Shown here: one piece after another, positions 48,971-58,343 of the stretch
How positions within the stretch are numbered: position 1 is the first letter of the stretch
Layout of the letters: every line of letters begins with the position of its first letter
NCBI RefSeq assembly: GCF_025465935.1
Contig: NZ_JANLNV010000057.1
Span: forward strand, 1 to 64,000
Direction of reading: 5' to 3'
Origin: Pseudomonas sp. 7P_10.2_Bac1
GTDB taxonomy: Bacteria; Pseudomonadota; Gammaproteobacteria; Pseudomonadales; Pseudomonadaceae
DNA: 64,000 nucleotides
Translations under genes and position numbers: made by a program
Notes under the pieces: generated by a model
The model's input: the letters and a program-made list of their open reading frames with translations, nothing else
The model's database searches: none
What the model was told of the DNA's origin: nothing

Positions 48971-49036
48971 ATCGCGAGCCAACCCGCCCCACAAGGTTAG
49001 AGCAAAAATCTGTGGGGGCGGGCTTGCTCGCGATGG
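48971..49036. repeat. REP pair of a third class
   Basis: Arms ATCGCGAGCCAACCCGCCCC and TGTGGGGGCGGGCTTGCTCG with its following CGAT face each other around 20 bp. This GTGGGAGCGGGCTTGCTCGC-type REP differs from the main class in the window. Confidence 0.85.
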
Positions 49037-49124
49037 GGTCACCATTGAGCAATCCCCAGCACGCCAACCCCGCTAAACCGTTATTCTGTCGTGGATTTTT
49101 CCTACGCAGAATGTGAACCACCGA

Positions 49125-50168
49125 ATGCCAAACTGGAACCACTACGTACAGCGCGTCCTGGAGTTGATGAAGCGTTATCCAGGGCTGATTGCGCTGTTCG
49201 GTTTTTGCTCGGGGGCGGGCAGCTTTATTTTGGTGGACCGCCAGCAAGGCATGGCCCGCTGGGTCGCGGTGATCCTGCTGGTGAGCTGGGTCTGGCTGAT
49301 GCTCGAAAACACCCTGACCCAATGGTTTGCCCGCGTCTTCAAACGCGAAATCCCCCCGCCTTTACTGCGCTATGCCACGCAGATGATCCATCAGGAAAGC
49401 CTGTTTTTCGTCCTGCCGTTTTTTTTCATCACCACCACCTGGAACAGCGGCCAACTGGTGTTTACCGGGCTGTTGGGCGCCGCAGCGCTGGTGACCATCA
49501 CCGATCCGTTGTATTACAAATGGCTGGCTCCCCGACGCTGGCTGTACCTGGGCCTGCACACACTGGCCCTGTTCGCGGCACTCCTGACCGCGCTGCCGAT
49601 CATTCTCAATCTGACCACCGCCGAAAGTTACAAGCTGGCGCTGGGCACCGCCGTAGTGCTGTCGATCCCGAGCATGGCGGTCAGCCTGCCGCTGAAAACC
49701 TGGCGCGGCTGGCTGGTGCTGCCACTGATCGTCCTCGCGCTGGGTGGCACCGGCTGGCTGCTACGCTCTTGGGTGCCGCCAGCGACGCTATGGATGACTG
49801 AAGTGGCGGTCACCACACAAGTACAGAGCCGCACCCCCGGCGAGAGCATCAAGCAGATCAGCGTGAGCCAACTGCGCAGTCAGGGCCTGTATGCCTATAC
49901 CTCGATCAATGCCCCGCGCGGCCTCAACGAACGCATTTACCACGTGTGGCAGCTCAACGGCCAAGAAGTTGATCGCATCGCCCTGGATATCCACGGTGGC
50001 CGCAAGGAAGGTTACCGGGCCTGGACCCACAAACTGAACTTCCCGCCTAACCCGGTCGGGCGCTGGCAGGTGAAAGTGTTGACCGAAGACGGGCAAATGA
50101 TTGGCGTGCTGCGGTTCAAAGTTACCGACACAGATCAATCCGCGCCCACCGATATACAGGCAAACTGA
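49125..50168 (+). CDS. DUF5924/DUF2914 membrane protein
   Basis: A 347-residue inner-membrane protein of unknown role. About six or seven spans in the first 230 residues (LIALFGFCSGAGSFILVDRQ, WVAVILLVSWVWLML, LVTITDPLYYKWLAPRRWLY), then a soluble DUF2914-like beta domain (about 245-345, including PRGLNERIYHVWQLNGQEVD). The start at 49125 is chosen for the MPNWNHYVQRVLELMKRYPG start; a GTG at 49113 is possible. It lies 55 bp before the lipid transporter operon and may be its partner. Confidence 0.75.
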   Translation: MPNWNHYVQRVLELMKRYPGLIALFGFCSGAGSFILVDRQQGMARWVAVILLVSWVWLMLENTLTQWFARVFKREIPPPLLRYATQMIHQESLFFVLPFFFITTTWNSGQLVFTGLLGAAALVTITDPLYYKWLAPRRWLYLGLHTLALFAALLTALPIILNLTTAESYKLALGTAVVLSIPSMAVSLPLKTWRGWLVLPLIVLALGGTGWLLRSWVPPATLWMTEVAVTTQVQSRTPGESIKQISVSQLRSQGLYAYTSINAPRGLNERIYHVWQLNGQEVDRIALDIHGGRKEGYRAWTHKLNFPPNPVGRWQVKVLTEDGQMIGVLRFKVTDTDQSAPTDIQAN

Positions 50169-50223
50169 AACACTTTTACAAGAGTGTGCTATTACATAAG
50201 GTCTGCGTTTAAGCGTACTGAGC

Positions 50224-51378
50224 ATGGAGCCTACGACTATTACTGCCATGGCGGGCGATGCCCAACTAGACACGTCAAGTAACCCGGCGCGGCTGATCAT
50301 CAGTGGCCAATGGACGTTGGCCAACTATGCCCGGCTCAAGAAGCTGACTGAAGAGCTGGCCGGCAAGTACGACGCCAGTACCCAGATTGACCTTGATGAC
50401 GTGTCCCGCCTCGACACCGCGGGTGCGTCGCTGCTGGTTGAATTGCTGGGGGCCGAGCGCGTCAGCCAACTGGCCGACAGTGCCACCAAACTCCCCGAGG
50501 CCGATCGCGCCCTGCTGCAAACCGTGTATTCCTCGATGCGCGACTTCTGCGTACCGGTCAAGGCGGTCGAAATCAATATCGGCCTGCTGCTGCTGAGCCG
50601 GATCGGCAGCGCGGTCTACACCTTGTGGCAAGACTCCCTGCAATTGCTGGGCTTTATCGGGGTGATTCTGCAAACCCTGGCCCGCAACCTGTTGCGCCCC
50701 AAGCAATGGCGCATTACGCCGGTGGTGGCGCAAATCGAGCAGATTGGCCTCAATGCCACGCCGATTGTGGCGTTGCTGACCTTTATGGTGGGCGCCGTGG
50801 TGGCGTTTTTGGGGGCCACGGTCCTGGCCAACTTTGGCGCCGGGATTTACACCGTCGACCTGGTGGCGTTTTCATTTCTGCGGGAGTTTGGCGTGTTGCT
50901 CACCGCCATCCTGCTGGCAGGCCGGACGGCCAGTTCGTTTACTGCGCAAATCGGCTCGATGAAGGCTAACGAAGAGATCGACGCGATCCGCACCCTGGGC
51001 CTCGATCCAATGGATTTGCTGGTGTTACCACGGGTGCTGGCGCTTCTGATCGCCCTGCCGATGCTGACCTTCCTGGCCATGATGGCCGGCATTTTGGGTG
51101 GCGCGGTGGTGTGCGTGGTGTCGCTGGGCATCTCGCCGGACATGTTTATCTCGATGCTGCATTCCGACATCGGCGTTAAAAACTTTTTGGTGGGCATGGT
51201 CAAGGCGCCGTTCTTTGCGTTTTTGATTGCCGCCGTCGGTTGCCTTGAGGGCTTCAAAGTCAGCGGCAGCGCCGAATCGGTAGGCGCACACACCACCTCC
51301 AGTGTGGTGCAGTCGATCTTTATCGTGATCCTCCTCGACGCCGTGGCCGCGCTGTTCTTTATGGAGATGGGCTGGTGA
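50224..51378 (+). CDS. MlaE-family lipid ABC transporter permease with N-terminal STAS domain
   Basis: A 384-residue fusion. Residues 1-110 form a STAS-type domain (IDLDDVSRLDTAGASLLVEL), and residues about 130-384 form an MlaE permease (VVAFLGATVLANFGAGIYTV, MKANEEIDAIRTLGLDPMDL). In the canonical Mla system STAS is a separate small protein (MlaB), so here one protein may cover both. It overlaps the ATPase gene by 4 bp. The probable role is phospholipid transport across the envelope; direction unknown. Confidence 0.88.
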   Translation: MEPTTITAMAGDAQLDTSSNPARLIISGQWTLANYARLKKLTEELAGKYDASTQIDLDDVSRLDTAGASLLVELLGAERVSQLADSATKLPEADRALLQTVYSSMRDFCVPVKAVEINIGLLLLSRIGSAVYTLWQDSLQLLGFIGVILQTLARNLLRPKQWRITPVVAQIEQIGLNATPIVALLTFMVGAVVAFLGATVLANFGAGIYTVDLVAFSFLREFGVLLTAILLAGRTASSFTAQIGSMKANEEIDAIRTLGLDPMDLLVLPRVLALLIALPMLTFLAMMAGILGGAVVCVVSLGISPDMFISMLHSDIGVKNFLVGMVKAPFFAFLIAAVGCLEGFKVSGSAESVGAHTTSSVVQSIFIVILLDAVAALFFMEMGW

Positions 51379-52178
51379 GTACGCCAACAAACACGCCCCG
51401 CGAGGCGGTGATCGAAGTGCGCGACCTGTGCAATCGGTTTGGCACCCAAACCGTGCACGAACACCTCAACCTGGATGTGTATAAAGGCGAGATTCTTGGC
51501 GTGGTGGGCGGCTCCGGCACGGGTAAATCGGTGCTGCTGCGCAGTATTGTCGGCCTGAGGCGCCCCACTGAGGGTGAAGTACGCGTGTTCGGCAAAGACC
51601 TGCTGAGCTTGTCCGAAGCCGAACGCTCGCTGATTGAACGGCGCTTTGGCGTGCTGTTCCAGCAAGGCGCGCTGTTTTCCTCGCTGACGGTCACCGAAAA
51701 CATCGCCATGCCCTTGATCGAGCATGCCGGGCTGAGCCGCCCCGACGCAGAGCACTTGGCGCTGGTCAAGTTGGCACTGGCCGGGTTGCCGCTGTCGGCG
51801 GCCGACAAGTACCCGTCGGCGCTGTCTGGCGGGATGATCAAGCGCGCTGCCCTGGCCCGTGCCTTGGCGCTGGACCCGGACATCCTGTTCCTCGACGAGC
51901 CCACTGCCGGGCTTGATCCGATTGGCGCCGCGGCGTTCGACCAACTGATCCTGACCCTGCGTGATGCGCTGGGCCTGAGTGTGTTCCTGGTCACCCACGA
52001 CCTCGACACGCTCTACACCATTACGGACCGGGTCGCGGTGTTGTCGCAAAAACGGGTGTTGGTCGCCGCGCCCATCGCTGAAGTCGAAAACTTCGACGAC
52101 CCGTGGATTCATGAGTATTTCCATGGCCCTCGTGGCCGCGCCGCGTATGAAGCGGCAACCCAGCGTAAGGAGCAATGA
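51375..52178 (+). CDS. MlaF-like lipid transporter ATP-binding protein
   Basis: ABC ATPase, 267 residues. Walker A GGSGTGKSV, Q-loop FQQGALFSSLTV, signature LSGGMIKRAALARAL (MlaF-type, with GGM), Walker B ILFLDEPTAGLD, and switch histidine in FLVTHDLDTL. Second gene of the operon; overlaps the permease by 4 bp and precedes the MCE gene by 1 bp. Confidence 0.92.
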   Translation: MSTPTNTPREAVIEVRDLCNRFGTQTVHEHLNLDVYKGEILGVVGGSGTGKSVLLRSIVGLRRPTEGEVRVFGKDLLSLSEAERSLIERRFGVLFQQGALFSSLTVTENIAMPLIEHAGLSRPDAEHLALVKLALAGLPLSAADKYPSALSGGMIKRAALARALALDPDILFLDEPTAGLDPIGAAAFDQLILTLRDALGLSVFLVTHDLDTLYTITDRVAVLSQKRVLVAAPIAEVENFDDPWIHEYFHGPRGRAAYEAATQRKEQ

Positions 52179-52179
52179 C

Positions 52180-53118
52180 ATGGAAACCCGCGCCCATCAT
52201 GTATTGATTGGCTTGTTCAGCGTGCTGGTTGTCGCAGGAGCCATGCTGTTTGGCCTGTGGCTGGCCAAATCGAGCATGGACGACACCTTCACCGATTACG
52301 AAGTGGTGTTCAACGAGGCAGTCAGCGGCTTGTCCAAAGGCAGCTCGGTGCAATACAACGGGATCAAGGTCGGTGACGTGATCGAACTGCGCCTGGACGA
52401 TAAAGACCCGCGTCGCGTGCTGGCACGGGTTCGTCTGGCCGCCGGTACGCCGGTCAAAGTCGATACCAAGGCCAAGCTTGCACTGACCGGCGTGACCGGC
52501 ACCTCGATCATCCAGCTCAGCGGTGGCGACCCGAACAGCCCGATGCTCAAAGGCAAGGACGGCAAATTGCCGGTGATTGTGGCCGCACCCTCGCCAATTG
52601 CCCGGCTGTTGACCGATGGCAACGACATGCTGGCCAACATCAATATCCTGCTGCACAACGCCAACCGGTTGTTCTCCCACGAGAACGTCGACAGCGTGGC
52701 CAAAACCCTGTCGAACTTTGAGCAGACCACCAGCGCCATTGCCGATCAGCGCAATGACATTGCCCAGACCCTCAAGCAGCTGTCACAAGTGGGCAAGCAA
52801 GCCTCGGCCACCCTTGAGCAAACCACCGCGCTGATGCGCAACGCCAATGGCTTGCTCAATAGCCAGGGCAAGCAAGTGTTCAACAGCGCAGAGCAGGCCA
52901 TGCAGTCGCTGGAGCAGAGCACCGCGACCATCAACACGCTGATCAACAACAACGAAGCCTCGCTTAACAGCGGGCTGCAGGGGCTTAATCAGCTGGGCCC
53001 GGCGGTCAATGAGTTACGCGAGACGCTCAACACGCTGCGGGGCATTTCGCGGCGTCTGGAAGCCAACCCGAGCGGTTACTTGCTGGGCCGCGAGCAGAAC
53101 AAGGAATTCACGCCATGA
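52180..53118 (+). CDS. MlaD-like MCE-domain protein
   Basis: A 312-residue inner-membrane anchored protein from the ATG at 52180 (ribosome site AAGGAGC). It has an N-terminal span (VLIGLFSVLVVAGAMLFGLW), one MCE domain (about 39-117, including GLSKGSSVQYNGIKVGDVIE), and a long helical region (about 150-300) with Gln/Asn-rich heptads. It should bind lipid and bridge the periplasm. It overlaps the lipoprotein gene by 4 bp. It is longer than Mla MlaD (about 180), closer to single-MCE members of the PA3213 type. Confidence 0.88.
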   Translation: METRAHHVLIGLFSVLVVAGAMLFGLWLAKSSMDDTFTDYEVVFNEAVSGLSKGSSVQYNGIKVGDVIELRLDDKDPRRVLARVRLAAGTPVKVDTKAKLALTGVTGTSIIQLSGGDPNSPMLKGKDGKLPVIVAAPSPIARLLTDGNDMLANINILLHNANRLFSHENVDSVAKTLSNFEQTTSAIADQRNDIAQTLKQLSQVGKQASATLEQTTALMRNANGLLNSQGKQVFNSAEQAMQSLEQSTATINTLINNNEASLNSGLQGLNQLGPAVNELRETLNTLRGISRRLEANPSGYLLGREQNKEFTP

Positions 53119-53747
53119 TCCGACCTTATCGCCTGGCAGGCACATTCTTGCTGGCTGCCAGCCTGAGCCTGCTCAGTGCTTGCTCGATTTTCCCCAAGCC
53201 TGAGGTGGTGGATGTGTATCGGCTGCCCGGGGCGCAAGCACCGATTGCCGCCAGCCAAGGAGCGCCGGTGAAATGGTCATTGCGTCTGAACAAGCCGATG
53301 GCCAGCAACACCCTCAACAGCCAGAACATTGCCGTGGTGCCTGAGGGCAACCTGATCAGTAACTACAAAGGGGCGCGCTGGAGCGATCCGGCGCCGACCC
53401 TGGTGCGCAATCGCCTGTTGGATGCCTTCTTGCAGGACGGCCGGGTCCAGGCGCTGAGCACCGATGACAACAATTTGCAGTCCGACTACGAGTTAGGCGG
53501 CGAGTTGCTGGCGTTCCAGACGCATTACAACGGCAAGAGCCCGGAAGTTCTGGTGCAATACAACGCCCGCCTGGTGCGCAGCAGCGACCAGCGGATCATC
53601 AGCACCAAGCGTTTTGAAACCCGCCAGCCGCTGAGTAATCCGTTGGTGCCGCAGGTTGTCGCAGGCTTTGGCCAGGCGACAGACACGCTGATGCCACAAA
53701 TGGTGCAGTGGGCGATCCAGCAAGGGCAAGCACACTCGCAACCTTGA
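53115..53747 (+). CDS. ABC-type transport auxiliary lipoprotein (PqiC/MlaX-like)
   Basis: A 210-residue lipoprotein with lipobox LSAC (LLAASLSLLSACSIFPKP). The ABC_trans_aux domain has VKWSLRLNKPMASNTLNSQN and a QTHYNGKSPEVLVQYNARLV segment. It probably sits in the outer membrane and receives lipid from the MCE protein. Last gene of the four-gene operon, followed by a REP pair. Confidence 0.88.
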   Translation: MIRPYRLAGTFLLAASLSLLSACSIFPKPEVVDVYRLPGAQAPIAASQGAPVKWSLRLNKPMASNTLNSQNIAVVPEGNLISNYKGARWSDPAPTLVRNRLLDAFLQDGRVQALSTDDNNLQSDYELGGELLAFQTHYNGKSPEVLVQYNARLVRSSDQRIISTKRFETRQPLSNPLVPQVVAGFGQATDTLMPQMVQWAIQQGQAHSQP

Positions 53748-53753
53748 CATACC

Positions 53754-53822
53754 TGTGCAGGAGCGAGCTTGCCTCGTGATGGTTTGATCTTAAAAGACCG
53801 CGAGGTACGCTCGCTTTTACAG
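53754..53822. repeat. Diverged REP pair (BIME) after the lipid transporter operon
   Basis: Main-class arms with several substitutions (TGTGCAGGAGCGAGC; CTCGTGATGG). It lies between convergent transcription units. Confidence 0.85.
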
Positions 53823-53825
53823 GAT

Positions 53826-55226
53826 TTAGGCCTGGCTGAATTTATTGGCCAACTCGCGCAGCAGTACTTCGGCCTCCAGCACTTTGTTCACCGCGTCTTC
53901 GGCTTTTTCGCGGGTCACGTTCAAACGCTCGAACAGCGCATCAGGCAGCGGCGCATAAGCGCCGTGGCCAATCCCGCGATTGCGCAGCAAACCCAACGCC
54001 ATGCACACCAGATTCGGGTATTCGGCATCGGCATCGGTGTAGTTCGGGTCATGTTGAAAGCGCAGCGCGGCGGTCAGCTCATCCGGCATACCCCAATGAC
54101 GCATTAGCCAGGCGCCCATTTGCTCGCGGCTGATGCCCAGCAGGTGCTGTTCGATCACGCTGTGGCTGACGTGCGGGTTGACCTCGAGGTGGCGGCAAAT
54201 AAGTGAGAAGTGCGGCGGAAACACATGGGCCAGCAACAGGTAGCCAAAGTTGTGCAGCAGCCCGGCCAGGTACGCCAACCCCGTCTCCGGGCGTTTGTCA
54301 CGCGGCATGCTACGGGTCAGGCCTTCAATGACTGCGGCCGTGTAGATCGACTGCTGCCAGTACGGCGTGCTGGATTGCGGATGGTCCTTGGGCAGGCTCA
54401 GGGTTTTGCCCAGCGACAGGCTCAAGGCCAGGTTGATCACCAGATCGACCCCGAGCACACGCACGATGGCATCTTCAACCGAACGGATTTTGCTCGGCGC
54501 CGCGTAGTACGACGACGATGCCCAGCTCATGACTTGTGCCGCCAAGGCCGGGTCAGTTTCCACGACACTGGTGATTTCATCGATGCTGACTTCAGGATCA
54601 ACCCGCAGACGCATGATTTTGCGTACGCTCTCGGCCAACGGCGGTATTTCGATGGTGGCTTCAAGGCGCTGCTGAATACGCCGCGCCGTAAAGGCCTGCA
54701 CTGCCTGGCTGATGGCTGCGCTGTCGTCGTCCGGGCGGTTAAGGTTGAGACTGATGGCGCTCAATGGCTCGGCAAACCGCCCAGAGTTGGCGATCCCCAG
54801 CAAACGCTGGAAGTCTTCGCAGGTGACTTCCAGCAACAGGCCCGGCTCACCCGAACTGATCAGCAGCAGCGGCTGTTTCAGCAGTTGCTCTTCGTACAGG
54901 CACGATGAACGCGTCAGAGACGGCAGGCCCGGCAACAGGCTCAGGCCATGACGGTCGAGGATTTCGCGCAGCCGGCTCTGGGCAACGGCAGTCATGCGGC
55001 GCCCGATCAGGTCCGCCAAGCGGTTGAGGTCAAGCAATTGGCTCTGCGCGAACATCACCATCAAGGCGCCAGCCGTGTCATCAAGCAGCACGGCCTGGAC
55101 CTTGCTGTCCGGGCTTAGCCCCGGGTGGTCAAGCACTTCGCGATAGGCAATAGCCCGCTCGTTGAGCAGTTGCTGAACAACAGGTGGCGTACTCGGCACG
55201 GCGAGGGCAACAGCGACTTTACTCAT
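53826..55226 (-). CDS. YbaK-like plus HDOD two-domain protein
   Basis: A 466-residue cytoplasmic protein from the start at 55226 (MSKVAVALAVPSTPPVVQQL). Residues about 10-145 resemble the YbaK/aminoacyl-tRNA deacylase fold (AIAYREVLDHPGLSPDSKVQ), but the conserved catalytic lysine segment of YbaK (S/KTLV-like) is not visible at DDTAGALMVMFAQSQLL. Residues about 195-405 form an HDOD domain (EIPPLAESVRKIMRLRVDPE, WASSSYYAAPSKIRSVEDAI, GLLHNFGYLLLAHVFPPHFS). HDOD proteins act in signalling and motility. It follows recG on the same strand with 81 bp between. Confidence 0.85.
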   Translation of the reverse strand: MSKVAVALAVPSTPPVVQQLLNERAIAYREVLDHPGLSPDSKVQAVLLDDTAGALMVMFAQSQLLDLNRLADLIGRRMTAVAQSRLREILDRHGLSLLPGLPSLTRSSCLYEEQLLKQPLLLISSGEPGLLLEVTCEDFQRLLGIANSGRFAEPLSAISLNLNRPDDDSAAISQAVQAFTARRIQQRLEATIEIPPLAESVRKIMRLRVDPEVSIDEITSVVETDPALAAQVMSWASSSYYAAPSKIRSVEDAIVRVLGVDLVINLALSLSLGKTLSLPKDHPQSSTPYWQQSIYTAAVIEGLTRSMPRDKRPETGLAYLAGLLHNFGYLLLAHVFPPHFSLICRHLEVNPHVSHSVIEQHLLGISREQMGAWLMRHWGMPDELTAALRFQHDPNYTDADAEYPNLVCMALGLLRNRGIGHGAYAPLPDALFERLNVTREKAEDAVNKVLEAEVLLRELANKFSQA

Positions 55227-55307
55227 GGTCTGCATCCGATGTGTGCAACTCAAATTTGAAAACCCGGTACTGGATCGGCAGCGACTGAATTTACTGAACG
55301 GTCTTTT

Positions 55308-57383
55308 TTACACTTGACCGTATTGCTGACCATGACGTAACCAGCGATCCAGCAAGGGGCTAACGTGGCTTGGCCAGCGTTCCAGCAACGCCAGGGCGGC
55401 GTCGCGCACAGCGGGAAGCAGGTCGGCATCGCGCATCAAGTCGGCCACCTTGAATTGCAGCAGGCCAGTTTGCCGGGTGCCGAGCATTTCGCCTGGGCCG
55501 CGCAGTTCAAGGTCTTTTTCAGCGATCACAAAGCCATCGTTGGTCTCGCGCATGATGCCCAGGCGCTGACGACCGATTTGCGACAGCGGCGGATGATACA
55601 GCAGCACACAATGGCTGGCCGCGCTGCCCCGGCCCACACGCCCGCGCAACTGGTGCAGTTGGGATAAGCCGAGGCGCTCGGGGTTTTCGATGATCATCAG
55701 GCTGGCGTTGGGAACGTCCACGCCCACTTCAATCACAGTGGTTGCGACCAGCAATTGCAGTTCGCCAGCCTTGAATTGCGCCATGACCTCGGCTTTTTCA
55801 GCGGCTTTCATACGGCCATGGATCAGCCCGACGCGCAGTTCGCCCAGCGCGCTGGACAGGTCTTCAAAGGTGCTTTCGGCGGCCTGACAGGTCATCTCTT
55901 CGGATTCTTCAATCAGGGTGCAGACCCAATACGCCTGCCGCCCTTCGGCGCAGGCGGCGCGTACCCGTTCAATGACTTCCATGCGGCGGGTGTCGACCAC
56001 CAGCACGGTGTTGACGGGCGTGCGCCCAGGCGGCAGCTCGTCGAGGATCGAAGTGTCGAGGTCGGCATAGGCACTCATGGCCAGGGTGCGGGGTATCGGG
56101 GTGGCCGTCATGATCAACTGGTGCGGGCACATGACACCGCCCACGCCTTTATTGCGCAAGGCCAGCCGTTGTTGCACGCCGAAGCGGTGCTGTTCGTCGA
56201 TGATCACCAACGCCAGGTTCTTGAACTGCACCTGCTCCTGAAACAGCGCATGGGTGCCGACCACCATCGGTGCGCCATTGGCGATTTGCTCAAGCGATGC
56301 CGCCCGCGCCTTGCCCTTGAGTTTGCCGGCCAGCCAGGCGACTTCGATGCCCAGCGGCTCCAGCCAGCGTTTAAAGCTGATGAAATGCTGCTCGGCGAGG
56401 ATTTCAGTGGGAGCCATCAAGGCCACCTGATAACCGACCTCCAGCGCCTGCAAGGCGGCCAGGGCCGCGACCACGGTTTTACCCGCGCCCACATCGCCCT
56501 GGATCAGGCGCAACATGGGCTCGGATTGGCTGAGGTCGTAAGCGATTTCATTGCCGACCCGCACTTGCGCGCCAGTGGGCGGGAAGCCCAGGTTGGCGAG
56601 GTATTGCTTGGGCAGCTTTTTGGCCTTGGGCAACGCCGGGGCTTGTTGCGAGCGCAGGCTCTCGCGCAGGCGTTGCTGCGAGAGCTGGTGAGTCAGCAGT
56701 TCTTCAAACGCCAGCCGGTGCTGGGCCCAGTGATGGCCCAGTGCGAGTTCTTCAACGTCAGCGTCAGCAGGCGGCTGATGCAAATAACGAATGGCCTCGT
56801 CCAGCGGGGCCAATTGGTATTCCTTGGCCAGTTCTGGTGGCAACCAGTCGGGCAAGCTGCGCGGCCCCAGCATCGCCAGGCTCTGCTGGCTGAGCTGGCG
56901 CAAACGCTGCTGCGTCAGGCCCTCGGTGGTGGGGTAGATCGGCGTCAGCGTGGTGTCGACAGGCGGCGGCTCCGCTCCGGTGATAGCGCGGTACTCGGGG
57001 TGGTAAATTTCCAGACCCGAGGCGCCCGGCCGTGCCTCGCCATAGCAGCGCACTTCGGTGCCGCGCTTGAGACTTTCTTTTTGCGCGTTGCTGAAGTGGT
57101 AGAAGCGCAGGCTCAAGCCGCCGGTGCCATCGTTGATGCGCACCAACAGACTGCGGCGCTTGCCCATCACTACGTCGACGCCAATCACCCGGCCTTCGAC
57201 CACCGCGTCCTGACCGGGACGCAGCGCACCAATCGGCACCACGCGGGTGCGGTCCTGGTAGCGCAACGGCAAGTGGAAAAGCACATCCTGAACGGTTTCG
57301 AGCCCTACCTTGGCCAGCTTCTCGGCCATGGCCTCACCGACGCCCTTGAGCGCGGTGACCGACACGTTGGACAACTCAGTCAT
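55308..57383 (-). CDS. recG: ATP-dependent DNA helicase RecG
   Basis: Branched-DNA helicase that rescues stalled forks and processes recombination intermediates. The 691-residue length is typical. It has an N-terminal wedge/OB domain (about 1-170), Walker A GDVGAGKTVVAALAAL, the DEQH box IIDEQHRFGVQQRLAL, motif III MTATPIPRTLAM, and motif VI QLRGRVGRGSAASHC. It is immediately followed upstream by oxyR with 9 bp between, as in other pseudomonads. Confidence 0.97.
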   Translation of the reverse strand: MTELSNVSVTALKGVGEAMAEKLAKVGLETVQDVLFHLPLRYQDRTRVVPIGALRPGQDAVVEGRVIGVDVVMGKRRSLLVRINDGTGGLSLRFYHFSNAQKESLKRGTEVRCYGEARPGASGLEIYHPEYRAITGAEPPPVDTTLTPIYPTTEGLTQQRLRQLSQQSLAMLGPRSLPDWLPPELAKEYQLAPLDEAIRYLHQPPADADVEELALGHHWAQHRLAFEELLTHQLSQQRLRESLRSQQAPALPKAKKLPKQYLANLGFPPTGAQVRVGNEIAYDLSQSEPMLRLIQGDVGAGKTVVAALAALQALEVGYQVALMAPTEILAEQHFISFKRWLEPLGIEVAWLAGKLKGKARAASLEQIANGAPMVVGTHALFQEQVQFKNLALVIIDEQHRFGVQQRLALRNKGVGGVMCPHQLIMTATPIPRTLAMSAYADLDTSILDELPPGRTPVNTVLVVDTRRMEVIERVRAACAEGRQAYWVCTLIEESEEMTCQAAESTFEDLSSALGELRVGLIHGRMKAAEKAEVMAQFKAGELQLLVATTVIEVGVDVPNASLMIIENPERLGLSQLHQLRGRVGRGSAASHCVLLYHPPLSQIGRQRLGIMRETNDGFVIAEKDLELRGPGEMLGTRQTGLLQFKVADLMRDADLLPAVRDAALALLERWPSHVSPLLDRWLRHGQQYGQV

Positions 57384-57392
57384 TTCAGCTTC

Positions 57393-58313
57393 TTAGGTCG
57401 CGACAGGTGGCTTGGCCACGGAACACAGGCGGATCGAGTCCGCGAGGATTTCGATGGCTTTTGGCCGTGGGAAGCTCGCACGCCAGGCGATGGCCACCGT
57501 GCGAAACGGTACCGGCGGGGTCAGCGGACGCACGGACAAAATGCCAGGGGCGTAATGGTGGCTGTCGACCGCCGACAACGGCAGGATCGAAATCCCCAAC
57601 CCCGAGGCGACCATATGGCGGATGGTTTCCAGCGAACTGGACTCCACCGTGGTGTGCTTGGCGCCATCGGCCCCCTTGGTCAGCGTAGGGCACGCTTCCA
57701 GCACCTGATCGCGGAAGCAGTGGCCTTCACCCAGCAGCAGCAAGCTCTTGTCGTTGAGCAGGTTGGCGTCGATGGTTTCTTTTTTGCTCCACGGGTGTTC
57801 GCTCGGCATCAAGACGTAGAACGGCTCGTCGTAGAGCGGCAACGTCAAGACGTCGGCTTCCTGGAACGGCAGCGCGATGATGATCGCGTCCAGTTCGCCG
57901 TTGCGCAGTTTGTCGCGCAGCACGTGTGTGAAGTTTTCTTCGATGTACAACGGCATTTGCGGTGCGACCCGATGCAGTTGCGGAATAAGGTGTGGGAAAA
58001 GGTACGGACCAACGGTGTAAATCGCCCCCACCTTGAGCGGTGCGGTCAGTTGATTCTTCCCGGCCTGAGCCAGTTCGCGAATGCCTTGGGCCTGCTCAAG
58101 AACCTTTTGCGCCTGGGCAACGATGCCCTCACCCACAGGCGTGAGACGCACAGCGCTTTTGCTGCGCTCGAAAATCAGCACACCGAGTTCGTCTTCCAGC
58201 TTTTTCACGCCCACCGACAAGGTCGGTTGGCTAACGTGACAACGTTCGGCTGCGTGACCGAAGTGTTGCTCTTGGGCGAGCGTAACGATGTAGCGTAATT
58301 CGGTAAGAGTCAT
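57393..58313 (-). CDS. oxyR: Hydrogen peroxide-sensing LysR regulator OxyR
   Basis: Peroxide sensor and activator of catalase and alkyl hydroperoxide reductase genes. The 306-residue protein has an N-terminal winged helix-turn-helix (MTLTELRYIVTLAQEQHFGH) and the redox pair Cys199 and Cys208 (GEGHCFRDQVLEACP), at the classic numbers. It is 9 bp upstream of recG on the same strand and probably co-transcribed with it. A palindromic candidate OxyR site lies about 30-60 bp before the start, consistent with autoregulation. Confidence 0.97.
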   Translation of the reverse strand: MTLTELRYIVTLAQEQHFGHAAERCHVSQPTLSVGVKKLEDELGVLIFERSKSAVRLTPVGEGIVAQAQKVLEQAQGIRELAQAGKNQLTAPLKVGAIYTVGPYLFPHLIPQLHRVAPQMPLYIEENFTHVLRDKLRNGELDAIIIALPFQEADVLTLPLYDEPFYVLMPSEHPWSKKETIDANLLNDKSLLLLGEGHCFRDQVLEACPTLTKGADGAKHTTVESSSLETIRHMVASGLGISILPLSAVDSHHYAPGILSVRPLTPPVPFRTVAIAWRASFPRPKAIEILADSIRLCSVAKPPVAT

Positions 58314-58343
58314 AACGGGCGTCCCTGTGTTTGCGGGCCAAGC

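Noticed and set aside
55755..58298. An 847-codon open frame antisense to recG and oxyR
   Set aside because: It lies opposite two well-conserved genes; its translation has no domain and the frame is explained by high-GC codon bias.
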